A stretch of 64,000 bases of DNA, taken from contig CAKUDG010000002.1 in assembly GCA_934644965.1 (NCBI GenBank), positions 124,001 through 188,000 of the forward strand, in the 5' to 3' direction. The notes beneath the pieces are model-generated. The model had not been told where the DNA came from. It ran no database searches and saw only the letters and a list, made by a program, of their open reading frames with translations. Shown one piece after another: positions 16,772 to 26,669 of this stretch (positions are counted from its first letter, which is position 1; every line of letters starts with the position of its first letter). A program made the position numbers and the translations under genes. Origin of the DNA: an uncultured Victivallales bacterium. GTDB taxonomy: Bacteria > Verrucomicrobiota > Lentisphaeria > Victivallales > UBA1829.

Positions 16772-18211
16772 ATGAAACGCTTGAAAAGAGAATGTCCATT
16801 GACATCGCCAGTGAAAGTGGTCCAGTTCGGGGAAGGGAACTTCCTGCGCGCCTTTGTGGACTGGATGATCGACGAAATGAATCAGAAGGCGGACTTTGAC
16901 GCCGCCGTCAGGATCATTCAGCCTCTTCCCTCCGGAATGGGGGAGACATTGAACGAACAGGGAGGCGTTTACACCCTTGTCATGCGCGGCGTGGAAAACG
17001 GGAAAATTCTAGAGAAAATCCGGAAGATTGAATGTGTCAAAGACTGTCTGAATCCCTATACGGACTGGGAAAAAGTTGTGGAAACCTTCCGCGGGAAAGC
17101 GCTCCGCTTCTGCTTTTCCAATACGACGGAAGCCGGAATCGAATACAAAGCCGAACCATTCCGTGAGGGCGGCACTCAGGAGACCTTTCCCGCCAAGCTT
17201 ACCTCTCTCCTTCATGAACGCTTTCTCGCAGGCCTTCCCGGATTGATCTTCCTTCCCTGCGAACTGATTGAACACAACGGGAGCTCTCTGAAAGCTGCAA
17301 TGGCCCGATACGCGGCGGATTGGAAATTCGGGGAGGATTTCGCGGCGTATCTGGAGAAGGAGAACGTCTTCTGCAATACGCTGGTCGACCGGATTGTTGC
17401 GGGTTATCCGAATTGCGAGGCCCCGGAGATCTGGGAACGCCTCGGATATGAGGACCGCCTCCTGGACTGCTCCGAACCGTTCCATTTCTTTGTGATCGAA
17501 GCGCCTGTTTCCGTGGAGAAGGAACTGCCGTTTGCAAAGGCGGGTCTGAATGTGGTTTTCGTTGCGGACCAGAGTCCTTACCGGACGCGGAAAGTGCGTT
17601 TTCTGAACGGTGCACACACATCTTCCGTCCTTGCCGCGTATCTGGCGGGTTTCGATTACGTGGATGAAATGGTGGCGGATGCGGCTTTTGGAAAATTTCT
17701 GAAAAAGCTGCTTTTTGAGGAAATTTTCACGACTGTGGCCCTGCCGGACGCAGAAAAAACGCAATTTGCCGAAGCGGTTCTGGAACGGTTTGCGAATCCT
17801 TTTGCGATGCATCGTCTGCTTTCGATCTCCCTGAATTCGGTGGCAAAATGGAAGGTTCGAGTTCTTCCGTCGCTTCTGGATTATACAGCGGCGCAGGGGA
17901 AGCTTCCGCCGCTGCTGAGTTTTTCCCTTGCCGCATTGATTGCATTTTATGAGAACCGGGGAGGAGCTGGAGTCAACCGGGTCAATGCTTACCCCGTCTC
18001 AGACGATGCCGCGATTCTGGAGTTTTTCGAGCAGACCTGGAGCGAAAGGAAAGACGATTACGCGGCAATTGCGGACACCGTGCTCAGGGAAAGCTCCTTC
18101 TGGGGCATGGATCTGAGAAGCGTCTCCGGACTCGCGGAGGCGACGGCGGAAAATCTGAAAAACATCAAAGCTTCCGGGATCCGCCTGGCGCTTGCGGGGC
18201 TGCTGAAATGA
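16772..18211 (+). CDS. uxaB: tagaturonate reductase (altronate oxidoreductase)
   Basis: A 479-aa NADH-dependent reductase of the long-chain mannitol dehydrogenase family that reduces D-tagaturonate to D-altronate in galacturonate breakdown. The N-terminal nucleotide-binding fold begins VVQFGEGNFLRAFVDWMID, and FSNTTEAGI is typical of UxaB. The catalytic polyol-dehydrogenase motif is KVRFLNGAHT (Lys, Asn, His). Length matches E. coli UxaB (483). The start has GGGAGGA ~10 bp upstream. It is translationally coupled (ATGA) to uxaA. The isomerase UxaC and KDG enzymes are not in the window. Confidence 0.92.
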   Translation: MKRLKRECPLTSPVKVVQFGEGNFLRAFVDWMIDEMNQKADFDAAVRIIQPLPSGMGETLNEQGGVYTLVMRGVENGKILEKIRKIECVKDCLNPYTDWEKVVETFRGKALRFCFSNTTEAGIEYKAEPFREGGTQETFPAKLTSLLHERFLAGLPGLIFLPCELIEHNGSSLKAAMARYAADWKFGEDFAAYLEKENVFCNTLVDRIVAGYPNCEAPEIWERLGYEDRLLDCSEPFHFFVIEAPVSVEKELPFAKAGLNVVFVADQSPYRTRKVRFLNGAHTSSVLAAYLAGFDYVDEMVADAAFGKFLKKLLFEEIFTTVALPDAEKTQFAEAVLERFANPFAMHRLLSISLNSVAKWKVRVLPSLLDYTAAQGKLPPLLSFSLAALIAFYENRGGAGVNRVNAYPVSDDAAILEFFEQTWSERKDDYAAIADTVLRESSFWGMDLRSVSGLAEATAENLKNIKASGIRLALAGLLK

Positions 18212-19704
18212 AGAACGGGGAGGCGGATCGGAAACTCTTCCGGATTTCTCCCGCGGACAATGTCGCCGTGGCGCTTTCCGGAGAAAAAGTCGGGCACAAG
18301 TTCGCCCTCCGCCGGATTCGGGCGGGGGAGAAGGTCATCAAATACGGCATGCCCATCGGAACTGCGCTTTGCGACATTGAAGAAGGAGAACATGTCCATA
18401 CCCATAATCTCAAGACTCTTCTGGCGGGGGAAGAGGAATATGTGTACCGACCTTCTCCGGAAGCGCTGCGCGTCCCGGAAACAAAACGGAAAGACGTGTT
18501 TTCCGGCTATGCCCGTCCAGACGGTTCCGTCGGGATCCGGAACGATCTCTGGGTGATTCCGACGGTCGGTTGCGCAAACAGCTTAGCAGAGAATCTCTGC
18601 CGGGAGATGAATCTCCGTCTGTCCTCTTTGAATCCGGAGCAGGGGTCATCCTCATTCTCTCCCTGTCCACAGCGGGCGCTTCCGCTTCTTCATCCATACG
18701 GCTGTTCCCAGCTGGGAGAGGATCATGAACGCACGGCGGAACTTCTTGCCGCGCTCTGCAAGCATCCGAATGCGGGGGGAGTGCTGGTGATTTCTCTGGG
18801 CTGTGAAAACAATACGCTGGAATCCTTCCGGAAGCGTCTGGGGGATCTGACGCGGCGGAACATCCGTTTCCTGCTGGCTCAGGAAGAGGAGGATGAATGG
18901 GAAGCGGGCATGGAGCTTCTGGAATCGCTGAGAAAAGAATCCGCTTCGTGCGTACGCGGGGAATTTCCCGTCTCGAAACTGAAAGTGGGCTTGAAATGCG
19001 GGGGATCGGACGGCTTTTCCGGTATTACAGCCAATCCGCTCGTCGGCCGTTTTTCCGATCTGCTGATCGCCCAGGGTGGAACCAGCGTCCTGACGGAAGT
19101 CCCTGAAATGTTCGGAGCGGAAACTCTTCTCATGAACCGCTGCATCAGCCGGGAGGTTTTTGACAAGTGCGTGGAGATGGTAAATGGTTTCAAGCGTTAT
19201 TTTCTCTCCCACGGCCAGGTCGTGTATGAGAATCCCTCTCCGGGAAACAAGGCGGGGGGGATCAGCACTCTGGAAGACAAATCCCTCGGCTGCACTCAGA
19301 AGGGGGGATTCGCTCCCGTGACGGATGTGCTCCGTTACGGAGAGAGTGTTTCCATCTCCGGCTTGAACCTCCTGAGCGCGCCTGGAAACGATATGGTCGC
19401 TTCAACTGCGCTTGCGGCGGCGGGCTGTCATCTGATTCTTTTCACGACAGGCAGGGGAACTCCTTACGGGACGGTCGTGCCGACACTGAAAATTTCAACC
19501 AATTCAGCTCTTGCAGAGAAAAAGCCGCACTGGATCGACTTCGATGCCGGGGTGCTGCTGGGAAATGAGAAAGTCGGAATGGATGAGCTCGCCGGGCAAT
19601 TCATGGATTTCGTTCTGGAAATCGCTTCCGGGAAGAAATGTGCGAGAAATGAGGAGCATCGTTGCCAGGAAATCGCCATTTTCAAAGATGGCGTGACACT
19701 CTGA
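18208..19704 (+). CDS. uxaA: altronate dehydratase
   Basis: A 498-aa iron-dependent dehydratase converting D-altronate to 2-keto-3-deoxygluconate. An N-terminal SAF domain (residues ~10-90, VAVALSGEKVGHKFAL through GEHVHTHNLKT) is followed by the catalytic UxaA/GarD region with conserved cysteines: VIPTVGCANSLAENLC, VISLGCENN, GLKCGGSDGFSGITANP and a C-terminal FTTGRGTPYG. Length matches UxaA (495). The start overlaps the uxaB stop by 4 bp. With uxaB it forms a two-gene galacturonate module, consistent with pectin-derived sugars. Confidence 0.93.
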   Translation: MKNGEADRKLFRISPADNVAVALSGEKVGHKFALRRIRAGEKVIKYGMPIGTALCDIEEGEHVHTHNLKTLLAGEEEYVYRPSPEALRVPETKRKDVFSGYARPDGSVGIRNDLWVIPTVGCANSLAENLCREMNLRLSSLNPEQGSSSFSPCPQRALPLLHPYGCSQLGEDHERTAELLAALCKHPNAGGVLVISLGCENNTLESFRKRLGDLTRRNIRFLLAQEEEDEWEAGMELLESLRKESASCVRGEFPVSKLKVGLKCGGSDGFSGITANPLVGRFSDLLIAQGGTSVLTEVPEMFGAETLLMNRCISREVFDKCVEMVNGFKRYFLSHGQVVYENPSPGNKAGGISTLEDKSLGCTQKGGFAPVTDVLRYGESVSISGLNLLSAPGNDMVASTALAAAGCHLILFTTGRGTPYGTVVPTLKISTNSALAEKKPHWIDFDAGVLLGNEKVGMDELAGQFMDFVLEIASGKKCARNEEHRCQEIAIFKDGVTL

Positions 19705-19787
19705 TTCCTTCTCACTCTCACTCAAAGAAACAAGTTTTTCCCTCCCGGGAACGAGTTCATTCCGCAGCAGGAGATTTCTTCAGCGGG

Positions 19788-19821
19788 GGGGAGGGAAAAA
19801 CACTGGATTTTTTCCCTCCCC
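19788..19821 (+). terminator. long inverted repeat after uxaA (possible terminator)
   Basis: GGGGAGGGAAAAA (19788-19800) and TTTTTCCCTCCCC (19809-19821) form a perfect 13-bp stem with an 8-base loop, 84 bp after the uxaA stop. No T run follows the stem, but the T tract is within its 3' arm. The rest of 19705-20061 shows no gene. Confidence 0.45.
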
Positions 19822-20061
19822 TTCATGCGCGGAGAGAGAAGGAGGATCGTTTTTTCCCCCCCTCTCAGACTCCTTTTTTGTGTTTTCTCCTCGTCCAGAA
19901 AGAAAAAAGAGAAACTCCCCTTGATTTTCAGGGGGTTTATGGTATCTTTCTTCCGTCGGTTTTTTCCCTTGCGGATTCCCGATGGAGTTGGCAGGAAAAG
20001 CCCGGCGGATCGGGTTTGATTATTCGTCTGACAACGTGAAAAACAAATTACAGAGGAAATC

Positions 20062-21549
20062 ATGTTCTTGTTTCTTGGAGGGATCCTCCTCCTGGCGGTC
20101 GGTTATCTCACCTATGGACGTTTCGTTGAAAAAGTGCTTGGTCCGGACGGACGGGACACTCCTGCGAAACTTTCCTGCGACGGCGTGGATTATGTCGTTC
20201 TCCCGCATTGGCGCAACATGCTCATTCAGCTTCTGAACATTGCGGGGATCGGTCCGGTGATCGGTGTGATCCTTGGGATCAAGTTCGGGACGATTGTATT
20301 CATTATTATCCCGATCGGAAACATCATTGCGGGAGCGGTGCATGATTTTCTGGGGGGGATGATTTCCCTCCGTCACAACGGTGCGAATCTGCCGGCGATT
20401 GTCAAAATGAATCTTGGCAGGAACTTTGCGCATTTCTTTTCCGTTTTCATGGTGTTTCTGCTGCTGCTGGTGGTGGCGGTTTTCATCAACGTCCCTGCGA
20501 CTCTGATTGACAAGCTGATTCCGGAAGCCTCGATTTTCTGGGTGGCCGTCGGGGCGATTTTTTTGTATTACATTTGTGCGACGCTTTTCCCTGTGGACAA
20601 AATTATCGGAGCGGTGTATCCGTTTTTCGGCGCCGTGCTTCTTCTGGGGACATTTGCCATCTTCATTGCGCTGGTGATTGCGGGAGTCAAGGATCCTGCG
20701 CTGTTCACGGAAAGCGCGGGCTTCCGTGAGCACATGTTCACGCCGGAAAACTACAATCCCATCATCCCGATGCTTTTTGTGACGATCGCCTGCGGAATCA
20801 TTTCCGGATTTCATGCCACTCAGTCGCCGATCATTGCCCGGACAATGGCAAGCGAATATCAGGCTCGTTCCTCCTTTTACGGCATGATGATTGTCGAAGG
20901 CGTCATAGCAATGATCTGGGCGGCGGCGGGACTGGCCATCTACAATCTCTTTCCGGAAAAAATGCTGTTGGATCCGAATCAGGTGCTGAATGACATCACA
21001 CGTCATTTTCTCGGCACATGGATGGGGGGACTGACGGTCATCGGCGTGATCGTGCTTGCCATCACTTCCGGTGACACAGCCATGCGCAGTCTCAGGCTCA
21101 GTCTGGCGGAAATCTTTCACCTTCCGCAGCATTCGCTCCGGAACCGCTTTCTCCTCTGCATCCCGCTGATTGTGATTGTGGCCTTTCTTCTGGCCTGGTC
21201 AAACAAGAGTGCGCAGACCTTCAAACAGCTCTGGAACTATTTCGCCTGGGGCAATCAGGTGCTGGCGGCATCCACACTGATGGCGGCGGCGGTCTGGCTT
21301 GCGTCCCTGCGGAAAAATCTCTGGATCGCGATTGTGCCGGGGGTGTTCATGACTTTCATCGTCACGACATACATTCTCTGGATTTCGCCCTCTCACAGTG
21401 TGGGGGGCGCGGCTCCCATGGGCTTCGGCTTGCCGCTGAATCTTGCCTATCTCCTTGCGGGAGTCATTTCCCTGGCGTTTGCCCTCTGGGTGTATCGGCG
21501 CGGGAAAAGACTTGCGCGGGAATCCCTCCCTCCGGAGAAGACGGAGTGA
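20062..21549 (+). CDS. CstA-family carbon-starvation transporter
   Basis: A 495-aa protein with about 13-14 hydrophobic helices, related to CstA/YjiY (BtsT) peptide and pyruvate transporters. The family opening is visible: YLTYGRFVEKVLGPD, then a DGVDYVVLPHWRN segment and GIGPVIGVILGIKFG, then HDFLGGMISLRHNGANLP. E. coli CstA is ~700 aa; this is the short version found in many anaerobes. The start has AGAGGAAA upstream. It stands alone, ~360 bp from uxaA, and ends before a terminator-like hairpin. The substrate (pyruvate, amino acid or peptide) cannot be read from sequence. Confidence 0.88.
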   Translation: MFLFLGGILLLAVGYLTYGRFVEKVLGPDGRDTPAKLSCDGVDYVVLPHWRNMLIQLLNIAGIGPVIGVILGIKFGTIVFIIIPIGNIIAGAVHDFLGGMISLRHNGANLPAIVKMNLGRNFAHFFSVFMVFLLLLVVAVFINVPATLIDKLIPEASIFWVAVGAIFLYYICATLFPVDKIIGAVYPFFGAVLLLGTFAIFIALVIAGVKDPALFTESAGFREHMFTPENYNPIIPMLFVTIACGIISGFHATQSPIIARTMASEYQARSSFYGMMIVEGVIAMIWAAAGLAIYNLFPEKMLLDPNQVLNDITRHFLGTWMGGLTVIGVIVLAITSGDTAMRSLRLSLAEIFHLPQHSLRNRFLLCIPLIVIVAFLLAWSNKSAQTFKQLWNYFAWGNQVLAASTLMAAAVWLASLRKNLWIAIVPGVFMTFIVTTYILWISPSHSVGGAAPMGFGLPLNLAYLLAGVISLAFALWVYRRGKRLARESLPPEKTE

Positions 21550-21585
21550 AATATCCGCTGCTTGTCGTCTGACAGCCGGGAAACA

Positions 21586-21669
21586 AGGCGGAAGAAGGAG
21601 AGTCCCTGGAGAGAAGTTCCGGGAAAATCCTCTTTCCGCCTACTTTCTTTTTCCTTTTCCTTTTTTCTC
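21586..21669 (+). terminator. terminator-like hairpin after the CstA gene
   Basis: AGGCGGAAGAAGGA (21586-21599) and TCCTCTTTCCGCCT (21628-21641) pair at 12 of 14 positions and are followed by a T-rich stretch (21644-21669). The rest of the gap to 21885 holds no clear gene. Confidence 0.5.
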
Positions 21670-21885
21670 CCCTTCGTGATCCTTCTTTGCTTCTTTGCTT
21701 TTTCCCCTCTTTCTTCTGGTGAACAGAGACTTTGTTTTGCCATATAAAATTCTTCTGTTGAAAAAATGGGACGGATGTGAAAAATCTGCATTTCCCGCTT
21801 TGCAAAGCGTTTCACTGATGCTATTCTCCCGATACGGACTTCCGGTGGATCAGAAAGTTCGGGGAAAAAAAGGAAAGGAATCAGA

Positions 21886-23292
21886 ATGAGAAATGGTTTT
21901 GCCGTAATCATTTCAGCCGTGCTCTTCATCCTCGGTTTCCCGGATACGGTGTTTTCAGGGGAGCAGCGGATCGGAGGGAAAGTCCTGAAAGTCGAATGCG
22001 AGCGTGCGGAAGACTGCCTGTATTCTGCAGGAGAGGAAATGCGTTTCACGATTTCTGTATTGGACGGGAAGACCGGGGATGCGCTTCCGGGGATCCGCGT
22101 GCGCTGTGTCGTGCATCAGGACGGGCGGGCGCCTGAACGCTGGGAAAAGGTCCTTCCGGAAGGCCGGGAGACGGTCCTCCTGAAGGCTCCGGAAGAGCAT
22201 CCGGGCTGGACTCTTCTTACAGTGTCCCTGCTGAATGAAAAAGGGAAAAAGACGGGAGCGGATGTCCTCTGCGGAGCGCTTGTGGAAAAGGACCGGATCC
22301 GGACTGCGACTCCCGATCCGGAGGATTTCGACAGCTTCTGGAAAGCTCAGATCGACACCATGAGGAAAAAAGTTGCCGGAGAAAAGCCCGATGCCGGAGT
22401 TGAACGGACTCCGATGGAAGTGCCGGAGAAGTATCGGGAAACGGTCCGAGCCTGGCGTGTCCGGCTTTCCTGCGGCGGCGGAGGAGCTCCGGGGAACTCT
22501 CTGGAGGGCGGCGGAGAGCAGAATTTCGCTTCTGGAATTCTCACGATGCCGATGAAGGCGGAAGAAAAATCTCTTCCTGCGATTGTACAGTTCCACGGCG
22601 CCTCCACCGTCGGTGTGGCGCAGGGACAGTATTATTATGGGGAAAAGGCCATTGCCCTGACTCTTTCCCCTCATCCGGTCGAAAGCGGGATGACTCAGGA
22701 ATATTACCGGAAGTTCCGGAAGGAACATCTCGAAGGATATCCGCGGCGGAATGCGGACAACCGGGACAAGTATTATATGAAAGACATGGTCCTGCGTGCC
22801 GTCCGCGCACTTGATTATGTGAAGACTCTTCCTGAATGGAACGGTTCCGTGCTCGTTCTCCACGGGGAAAGCCAGGGGGGATTTCAGTCGATTGCCGCCG
22901 CAGCTCTTGTGCCGGAAGTGACGCTCTGCGTCTGCATGGTGCCGGCGATGAGCGATCATCTGGCGTATGAGAAAAAGCGCCTCCCCGGATGGCCTGGGCT
23001 GATCCGTCTGACAAAGGAAGGAACTCCGCAGACGGACGAAGCCAATCTCAAAATCTCTCAGAACGCACCGTATTTCGACTCAGTGAATTTTGCAAAACGC
23101 ATCAGATGCCCGATTTATCTTTCCACCGGACTTCTCGATACAACCTGTCCGCCCACGGGTATTCTGGCACTGCATGCCAATCTGCCGGACTCGACGGAAA
23201 GGCATCTCTATATCGCTGCGGATAAAGGCCATGCGGCAGGTCATCCGCAAGCAGGCGGCGTTTTGGAAAAAATCCTGCGGGAAGGAAAATGA
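21886..23292 (+). CDS. secreted acetyl xylan esterase-like hydrolase (CE7/AXE1)
   Basis: A 468-aa exported alpha/beta hydrolase. A signal peptide (hydrophobic residues 5-22) is followed by a beta-sandwich-like N-domain (~25-130) and then an acetyl-xylan-esterase/cephalosporin-deacetylase domain from DPEDFDSFWKAQI onward. Catalytic residues can be placed: oxyanion region PAIVQFHGAS, nucleophile Ser in LVLHGESQGGFQS, Asp in STGLLDTTCPP, His in ADKGHAAGH. CE7 enzymes remove acetyl groups from xylo-oligosaccharides and other small esters. A Gly-rich insertion (~residues 197-217) is unusual. The start has AAAGGA upstream. It is a single-gene unit. Confidence 0.85.
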   Translation: MRNGFAVIISAVLFILGFPDTVFSGEQRIGGKVLKVECERAEDCLYSAGEEMRFTISVLDGKTGDALPGIRVRCVVHQDGRAPERWEKVLPEGRETVLLKAPEEHPGWTLLTVSLLNEKGKKTGADVLCGALVEKDRIRTATPDPEDFDSFWKAQIDTMRKKVAGEKPDAGVERTPMEVPEKYRETVRAWRVRLSCGGGGAPGNSLEGGGEQNFASGILTMPMKAEEKSLPAIVQFHGASTVGVAQGQYYYGEKAIALTLSPHPVESGMTQEYYRKFRKEHLEGYPRRNADNRDKYYMKDMVLRAVRALDYVKTLPEWNGSVLVLHGESQGGFQSIAAAALVPEVTLCVCMVPAMSDHLAYEKKRLPGWPGLIRLTKEGTPQTDEANLKISQNAPYFDSVNFAKRIRCPIYLSTGLLDTTCPPTGILALHANLPDSTERHLYIAADKGHAAGHPQAGGVLEKILREGK

Positions 23293-23457
23293 GGAAAAAA
23301 AGCAATCCTTCCTGAAGCAGAGCCATGAAAGAAAAAAATGAATCAAAAAGGGGGATTCAAAAAAGAAAAAGAAAGAGAGAAGGGAAAGAATCTTTTTTTC
23401 TTCTTTTTCTTCCCCCTCTTTCCATGATTCTTTTTTCCCCGGTGGGCAATACTGGAC

Positions 23458-24264
23458 TCAGAAGGAATTCGACTCCGCCGGGAAGACGCCGTCCCGGACT
23501 TCGGAAACATACTCGGAGAAAGCCCGGCGGATTTCCTCATGAAGCACGGCATAGCGTTTGGAATGTTTCGGGATGAAATCGGTAAAGAGGCCGAGGAGAT
23601 CGTTGACGACCTGCACCTGTCCGTCGCAATGCACGCCTGCTCCGATGCCGATGGCGGGAATGGAGATGGCTTCGGCAATCCGTTTGGAAACGGCGGCGGG
23701 AATGCATTCCAGAACGACGGCGAAGGCTCCGGCTTCTTCCAGCTCCTTTGCTTCGGCGATCAGACGCTCTGCCTCCTCCTCCTGACGTCCGACGATCTTA
23801 TAGGATCCTGAAGTCTTGATCGACTGGGGCAGAAGCCCGATATGCGCCATGACTGGGATTCCCGCCTCCACCAGACGCCTGACCACAGGCAGGGTGGACG
23901 GATCCGTCTCCAGTTTGACCGCGTCGCACTGCGACTCCTGCAAAAAGCGCGCCGCGTTGGTCAGAGCCTGTTCCATGCTGATGTGGTACGACATGAAAGG
24001 CATGTCTCCGACCACAAACGCCGCCGGCGCTCCTCTCCTTACCGCGGCGCAGTGATGCAGCATCTGTTCCATCGTGACGGGCAGGGTATTTTCATATCCG
24101 AGCACGGCCATGCCGAGGGAGTCTCCGACAAGAAGGAGATCGATTCCACATTCATCCGCCAGACGAGCCGTCGGAGCATCGTAAGCGGTCAGCATGACGA
24201 TTTTTTCTCCTTCCCTTTTCATTTTTCTGAAACGGTTGACTGTCGGTTTTTTCTTTTCAGCCAT
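23458..24264 (-). CDS. panB: 3-methyl-2-oxobutanoate hydroxymethyltransferase
   Basis: A 268-aa TIM-barrel enzyme that makes ketopantoate from 2-oxoisovalerate and methylene-tetrahydrofolate, for pantothenate and CoA. Diagnostic segments are MLTAYDAPTARLADE, DLLLVGDSLGMAVLGYENT, GDMPFMSY, KLETD, AHIGLLPQS, VVLECIP and the catalytic-loop IGIGAGVHCDGQVQV. Length matches E. coli PanB (264). The GAGGTG ribosome site lies 5 bp before the ATG. panC and panD are not nearby. Confidence 0.95.
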   Translation of the reverse strand: MAEKKKPTVNRFRKMKREGEKIVMLTAYDAPTARLADECGIDLLLVGDSLGMAVLGYENTLPVTMEQMLHHCAAVRRGAPAAFVVGDMPFMSYHISMEQALTNAARFLQESQCDAVKLETDPSTLPVVRRLVEAGIPVMAHIGLLPQSIKTSGSYKIVGRQEEEAERLIAEAKELEEAGAFAVVLECIPAAVSKRIAEAISIPAIGIGAGVHCDGQVQVVNDLLGLFTDFIPKHSKRYAVLHEEIRRAFSEYVSEVRDGVFPAESNSF

Positions 24265-24380
24265 GAGAGCACCTCGCCGGAAGATTTTTTTTCTTTTGAC
24301 TTTTCGCTTTTCTTTTCAGATTCAGATCAGAAATACCTGAAACAGGAATCTGCGTCTGTATTTTTTCTCCTGATTCACAT

Positions 24381-24409
24381 ACTATATCCCGGAGAGAGGG
24401 GTTCTTCAA
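24381..24409 (-). promoter_or_regulatory. putative panB promoter
   Basis: On the minus strand TTGAAG (24409-24404), 17 bp, TATAGT (24386-24381), about 115 bp before the panB ATG. It is divergent from the RNase R gene. Confidence 0.5.
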
Positions 24410-24548
24410 CTCTTTTCCGTTTTTTCTCCCGGGGAGGGTGCATTTTTACGGGCGCGGCATTTGTATTTTCCCCTCTCCGGGTTTTTATTACCCCGACATA
24501 AAAAAAACTCTGCGGGCCGCAAAACAAGAGAAAGGGAGCGCTGACGCC

Positions 24549-26549
24549 ATGAGAAAAAAAGAAAAAGGAGATCATCGCGGAGAACGGTCTGGGAAAAACC
24601 GGAAAGGAAGCCGCCGCAGCCGCTCCTCCTTCTCCCTTCCTCCAGTGAAGGGAATTTTTTCCGCGAATGCGGCGGGATTCGGATTTGTCAAGCCGCAGGC
24701 CCCGGAGGAGGCGGAGCTCTTCATCCCGCCGAAATATACTTCCGGAGCGCTCGACGGGGATCTGGTCGAGGCTCGGATCATCGAAGAACCCGAACGCGGC
24801 CCCGTGGGGAAAATCCTTTCGATTCTGGAACGGCGGCGGAATTTCGTGGTGGCGGAACTGAATTCCTCTCACAGCGCGAGGCCGTTGGACAGAAAACTGC
24901 CGGAGGAAATCAAAGTCAACTCTCTTCCCCGCGGCATGCGCAGAGGCCAGTGGGTCCGCCTGCGCCTCCTGAACGGAGGTCCCAGACATACGGAATCCCT
25001 CCGCGGGACTTTTGAAGAAACGATCGGTCCTGCGGGAACGGTCGAAGGCGATCTGCAGGCCATTGCCGAAGAATATGATCTCCCGGATCCCTACACTCCG
25101 GAACAGGAACGTGCGGCATCCCGTCTGACTCCGGCTGAAAGAGTCGCCCGGGAGGATTGCACGGGCCTTTTCACCGTAACCATTGACCCTGTCGACGCAA
25201 AGGATTTCGACGATGCCATCTCCATCATGCCAGCGGAAAAAAAGACGGAACTCCGGCTCGGCATCCATATTGCGGATGTCGCCGCCTGGGTCCGCCCCGG
25301 ATCCGTGTTTGACCGCGAGGCCGCGAAACGTTCTTTTTCCTCCTATATTCCCGGCAGGTTCTCTCCGATGCTTCCGAAATCCCTGACCGGGAAACTCAGT
25401 CTGCGCGAGGGGGCGGATTCACTCGCTCATTCCGTTCTGTTCACGGTACGGAAATCGGATGGAAAGCTGACTTCCTGCCGGAGAGTCCATTCCCGGATCC
25501 GCGTGGACAAGCGCCTGGATTTTGCCTCCGTGCAGAAGTTCATCGACGATCCCGTGTCGGCTCCCCCGGACTGGTCCGGAGAACTGAAGGAAAAACTTGC
25601 ACTCCTTCTTGCACTCGTCCGGAAAATGCGCGCGCGCAGAAAGAAGGAGGAGGCCTTTTTGAATATTGATACCGCCGAAGTGCGCGTCCTTTGCGATGAG
25701 GAAAGCAAGCAGGTGACCGGAATCGAACGGAAAATTCAGGGCGAGGCCGACCTCATCGTTGAAGAATGTATGCTCGCCGCGAACAGCGCCGTCGCCGCGG
25801 AAATCATCGAACGCGGCATCCCAGGCCTTTTCCGGGTTCATGACGAGCCTTCGCCGGAAAAAATGGAGGAGTTCTCCTGTTTTGTGGATTCAGTCTTCCA
25901 CATGAGCACCGGGGATCTGCTCGCTTCCAGAGCCGCCTGCACGCATTTTCTGGAATCCCTGCCGGAGGATCACCGGAAACCTGTGATTCTTTCCCATTTT
26001 CTCCGTTCGCTCCCGCGGGCCGTTTACAGTACGGAGCCGTCGCTCCATTACGGACTCGGAAAATACCGTTATTCCCATTTCACGAGCCCGATCCGCAGGT
26101 ATCCGGACCTGCTTCTGCATCAGCAGCTCTTTGCTGCGGATGCGGGAATGAGACTGCGTGCGCTCAAAACCCTCTCCGCATTCGCATCAGAATGTTCCGC
26201 AAAGGAGGAGAACAGCGACAATGCATATTTCGCAGCCAACGACCGTTTGAAAATTCATTATCTCGTCCGGAACGGCGCACTGGAAAATTCTGTGATGTAT
26301 GAAGCTGTCATCAGCAAAGTTTCATCGTCCGGGCTGCTCTGCGACATTGCGGATCTCGGCTTGTACGGATTTGTCCCGGCGTCGAAGATCCGCGGGGGCG
26401 GGGTGCTCCGGAGCGGAAGGCGTGAAGACCGCCACCGCGTCCGCGCCGCCGGAGGCCATGCCAGATTCAAGGTGGGGGATTTTATTTATCTGATTCTCGA
26501 TTCCGTGGATCTTGTCCGCGGGACTGCCGTATTCCGTCCAGCGGTCTAA
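24549..26549 (+). CDS. rnr: ribonuclease R (RNB family exoribonuclease)
   Basis: A 666-aa 3'-to-5' exoribonuclease that degrades structured RNA. Domain order: basic N-terminus, cold-shock/OB domain (~residues 35-90, GIFSANAAGFGFVKP), RNB catalytic domain (~200-540) with TIDPVDAKDFDDAISI supplying the metal-binding aspartates and YSHFTSPIRRYPDLLLHQ, and a C-terminal S1 domain (~570-655, YEAVISKVSSSGLLCDI). The ATG at 24549 is preferred over 24438 because GGGAG lies 10 bp upstream. The basic tail of E. coli RNase R is missing. Confidence 0.92.
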   Translation: MRKKEKGDHRGERSGKNRKGSRRSRSSFSLPPVKGIFSANAAGFGFVKPQAPEEAELFIPPKYTSGALDGDLVEARIIEEPERGPVGKILSILERRRNFVVAELNSSHSARPLDRKLPEEIKVNSLPRGMRRGQWVRLRLLNGGPRHTESLRGTFEETIGPAGTVEGDLQAIAEEYDLPDPYTPEQERAASRLTPAERVAREDCTGLFTVTIDPVDAKDFDDAISIMPAEKKTELRLGIHIADVAAWVRPGSVFDREAAKRSFSSYIPGRFSPMLPKSLTGKLSLREGADSLAHSVLFTVRKSDGKLTSCRRVHSRIRVDKRLDFASVQKFIDDPVSAPPDWSGELKEKLALLLALVRKMRARRKKEEAFLNIDTAEVRVLCDEESKQVTGIERKIQGEADLIVEECMLAANSAVAAEIIERGIPGLFRVHDEPSPEKMEEFSCFVDSVFHMSTGDLLASRAACTHFLESLPEDHRKPVILSHFLRSLPRAVYSTEPSLHYGLGKYRYSHFTSPIRRYPDLLLHQQLFAADAGMRLRALKTLSAFASECSAKEENSDNAYFAANDRLKIHYLVRNGALENSVMYEAVISKVSSSGLLCDIADLGLYGFVPASKIRGGGVLRSGRREDRHRVRAAGGHARFKVGDFIYLILDSVDLVRGTAVFRPAV

Positions 26550-26669
26550 AAAAACAAGACGTGGAAATGAATTTGCTCCGGCAATGAAAAACTTCCTTCA
26601 GAAAATCCCTTCTCACAGAGATCAGGGAAAAACACAGACGATCCCGAAAGAAAGGACTCTTCATCCGTC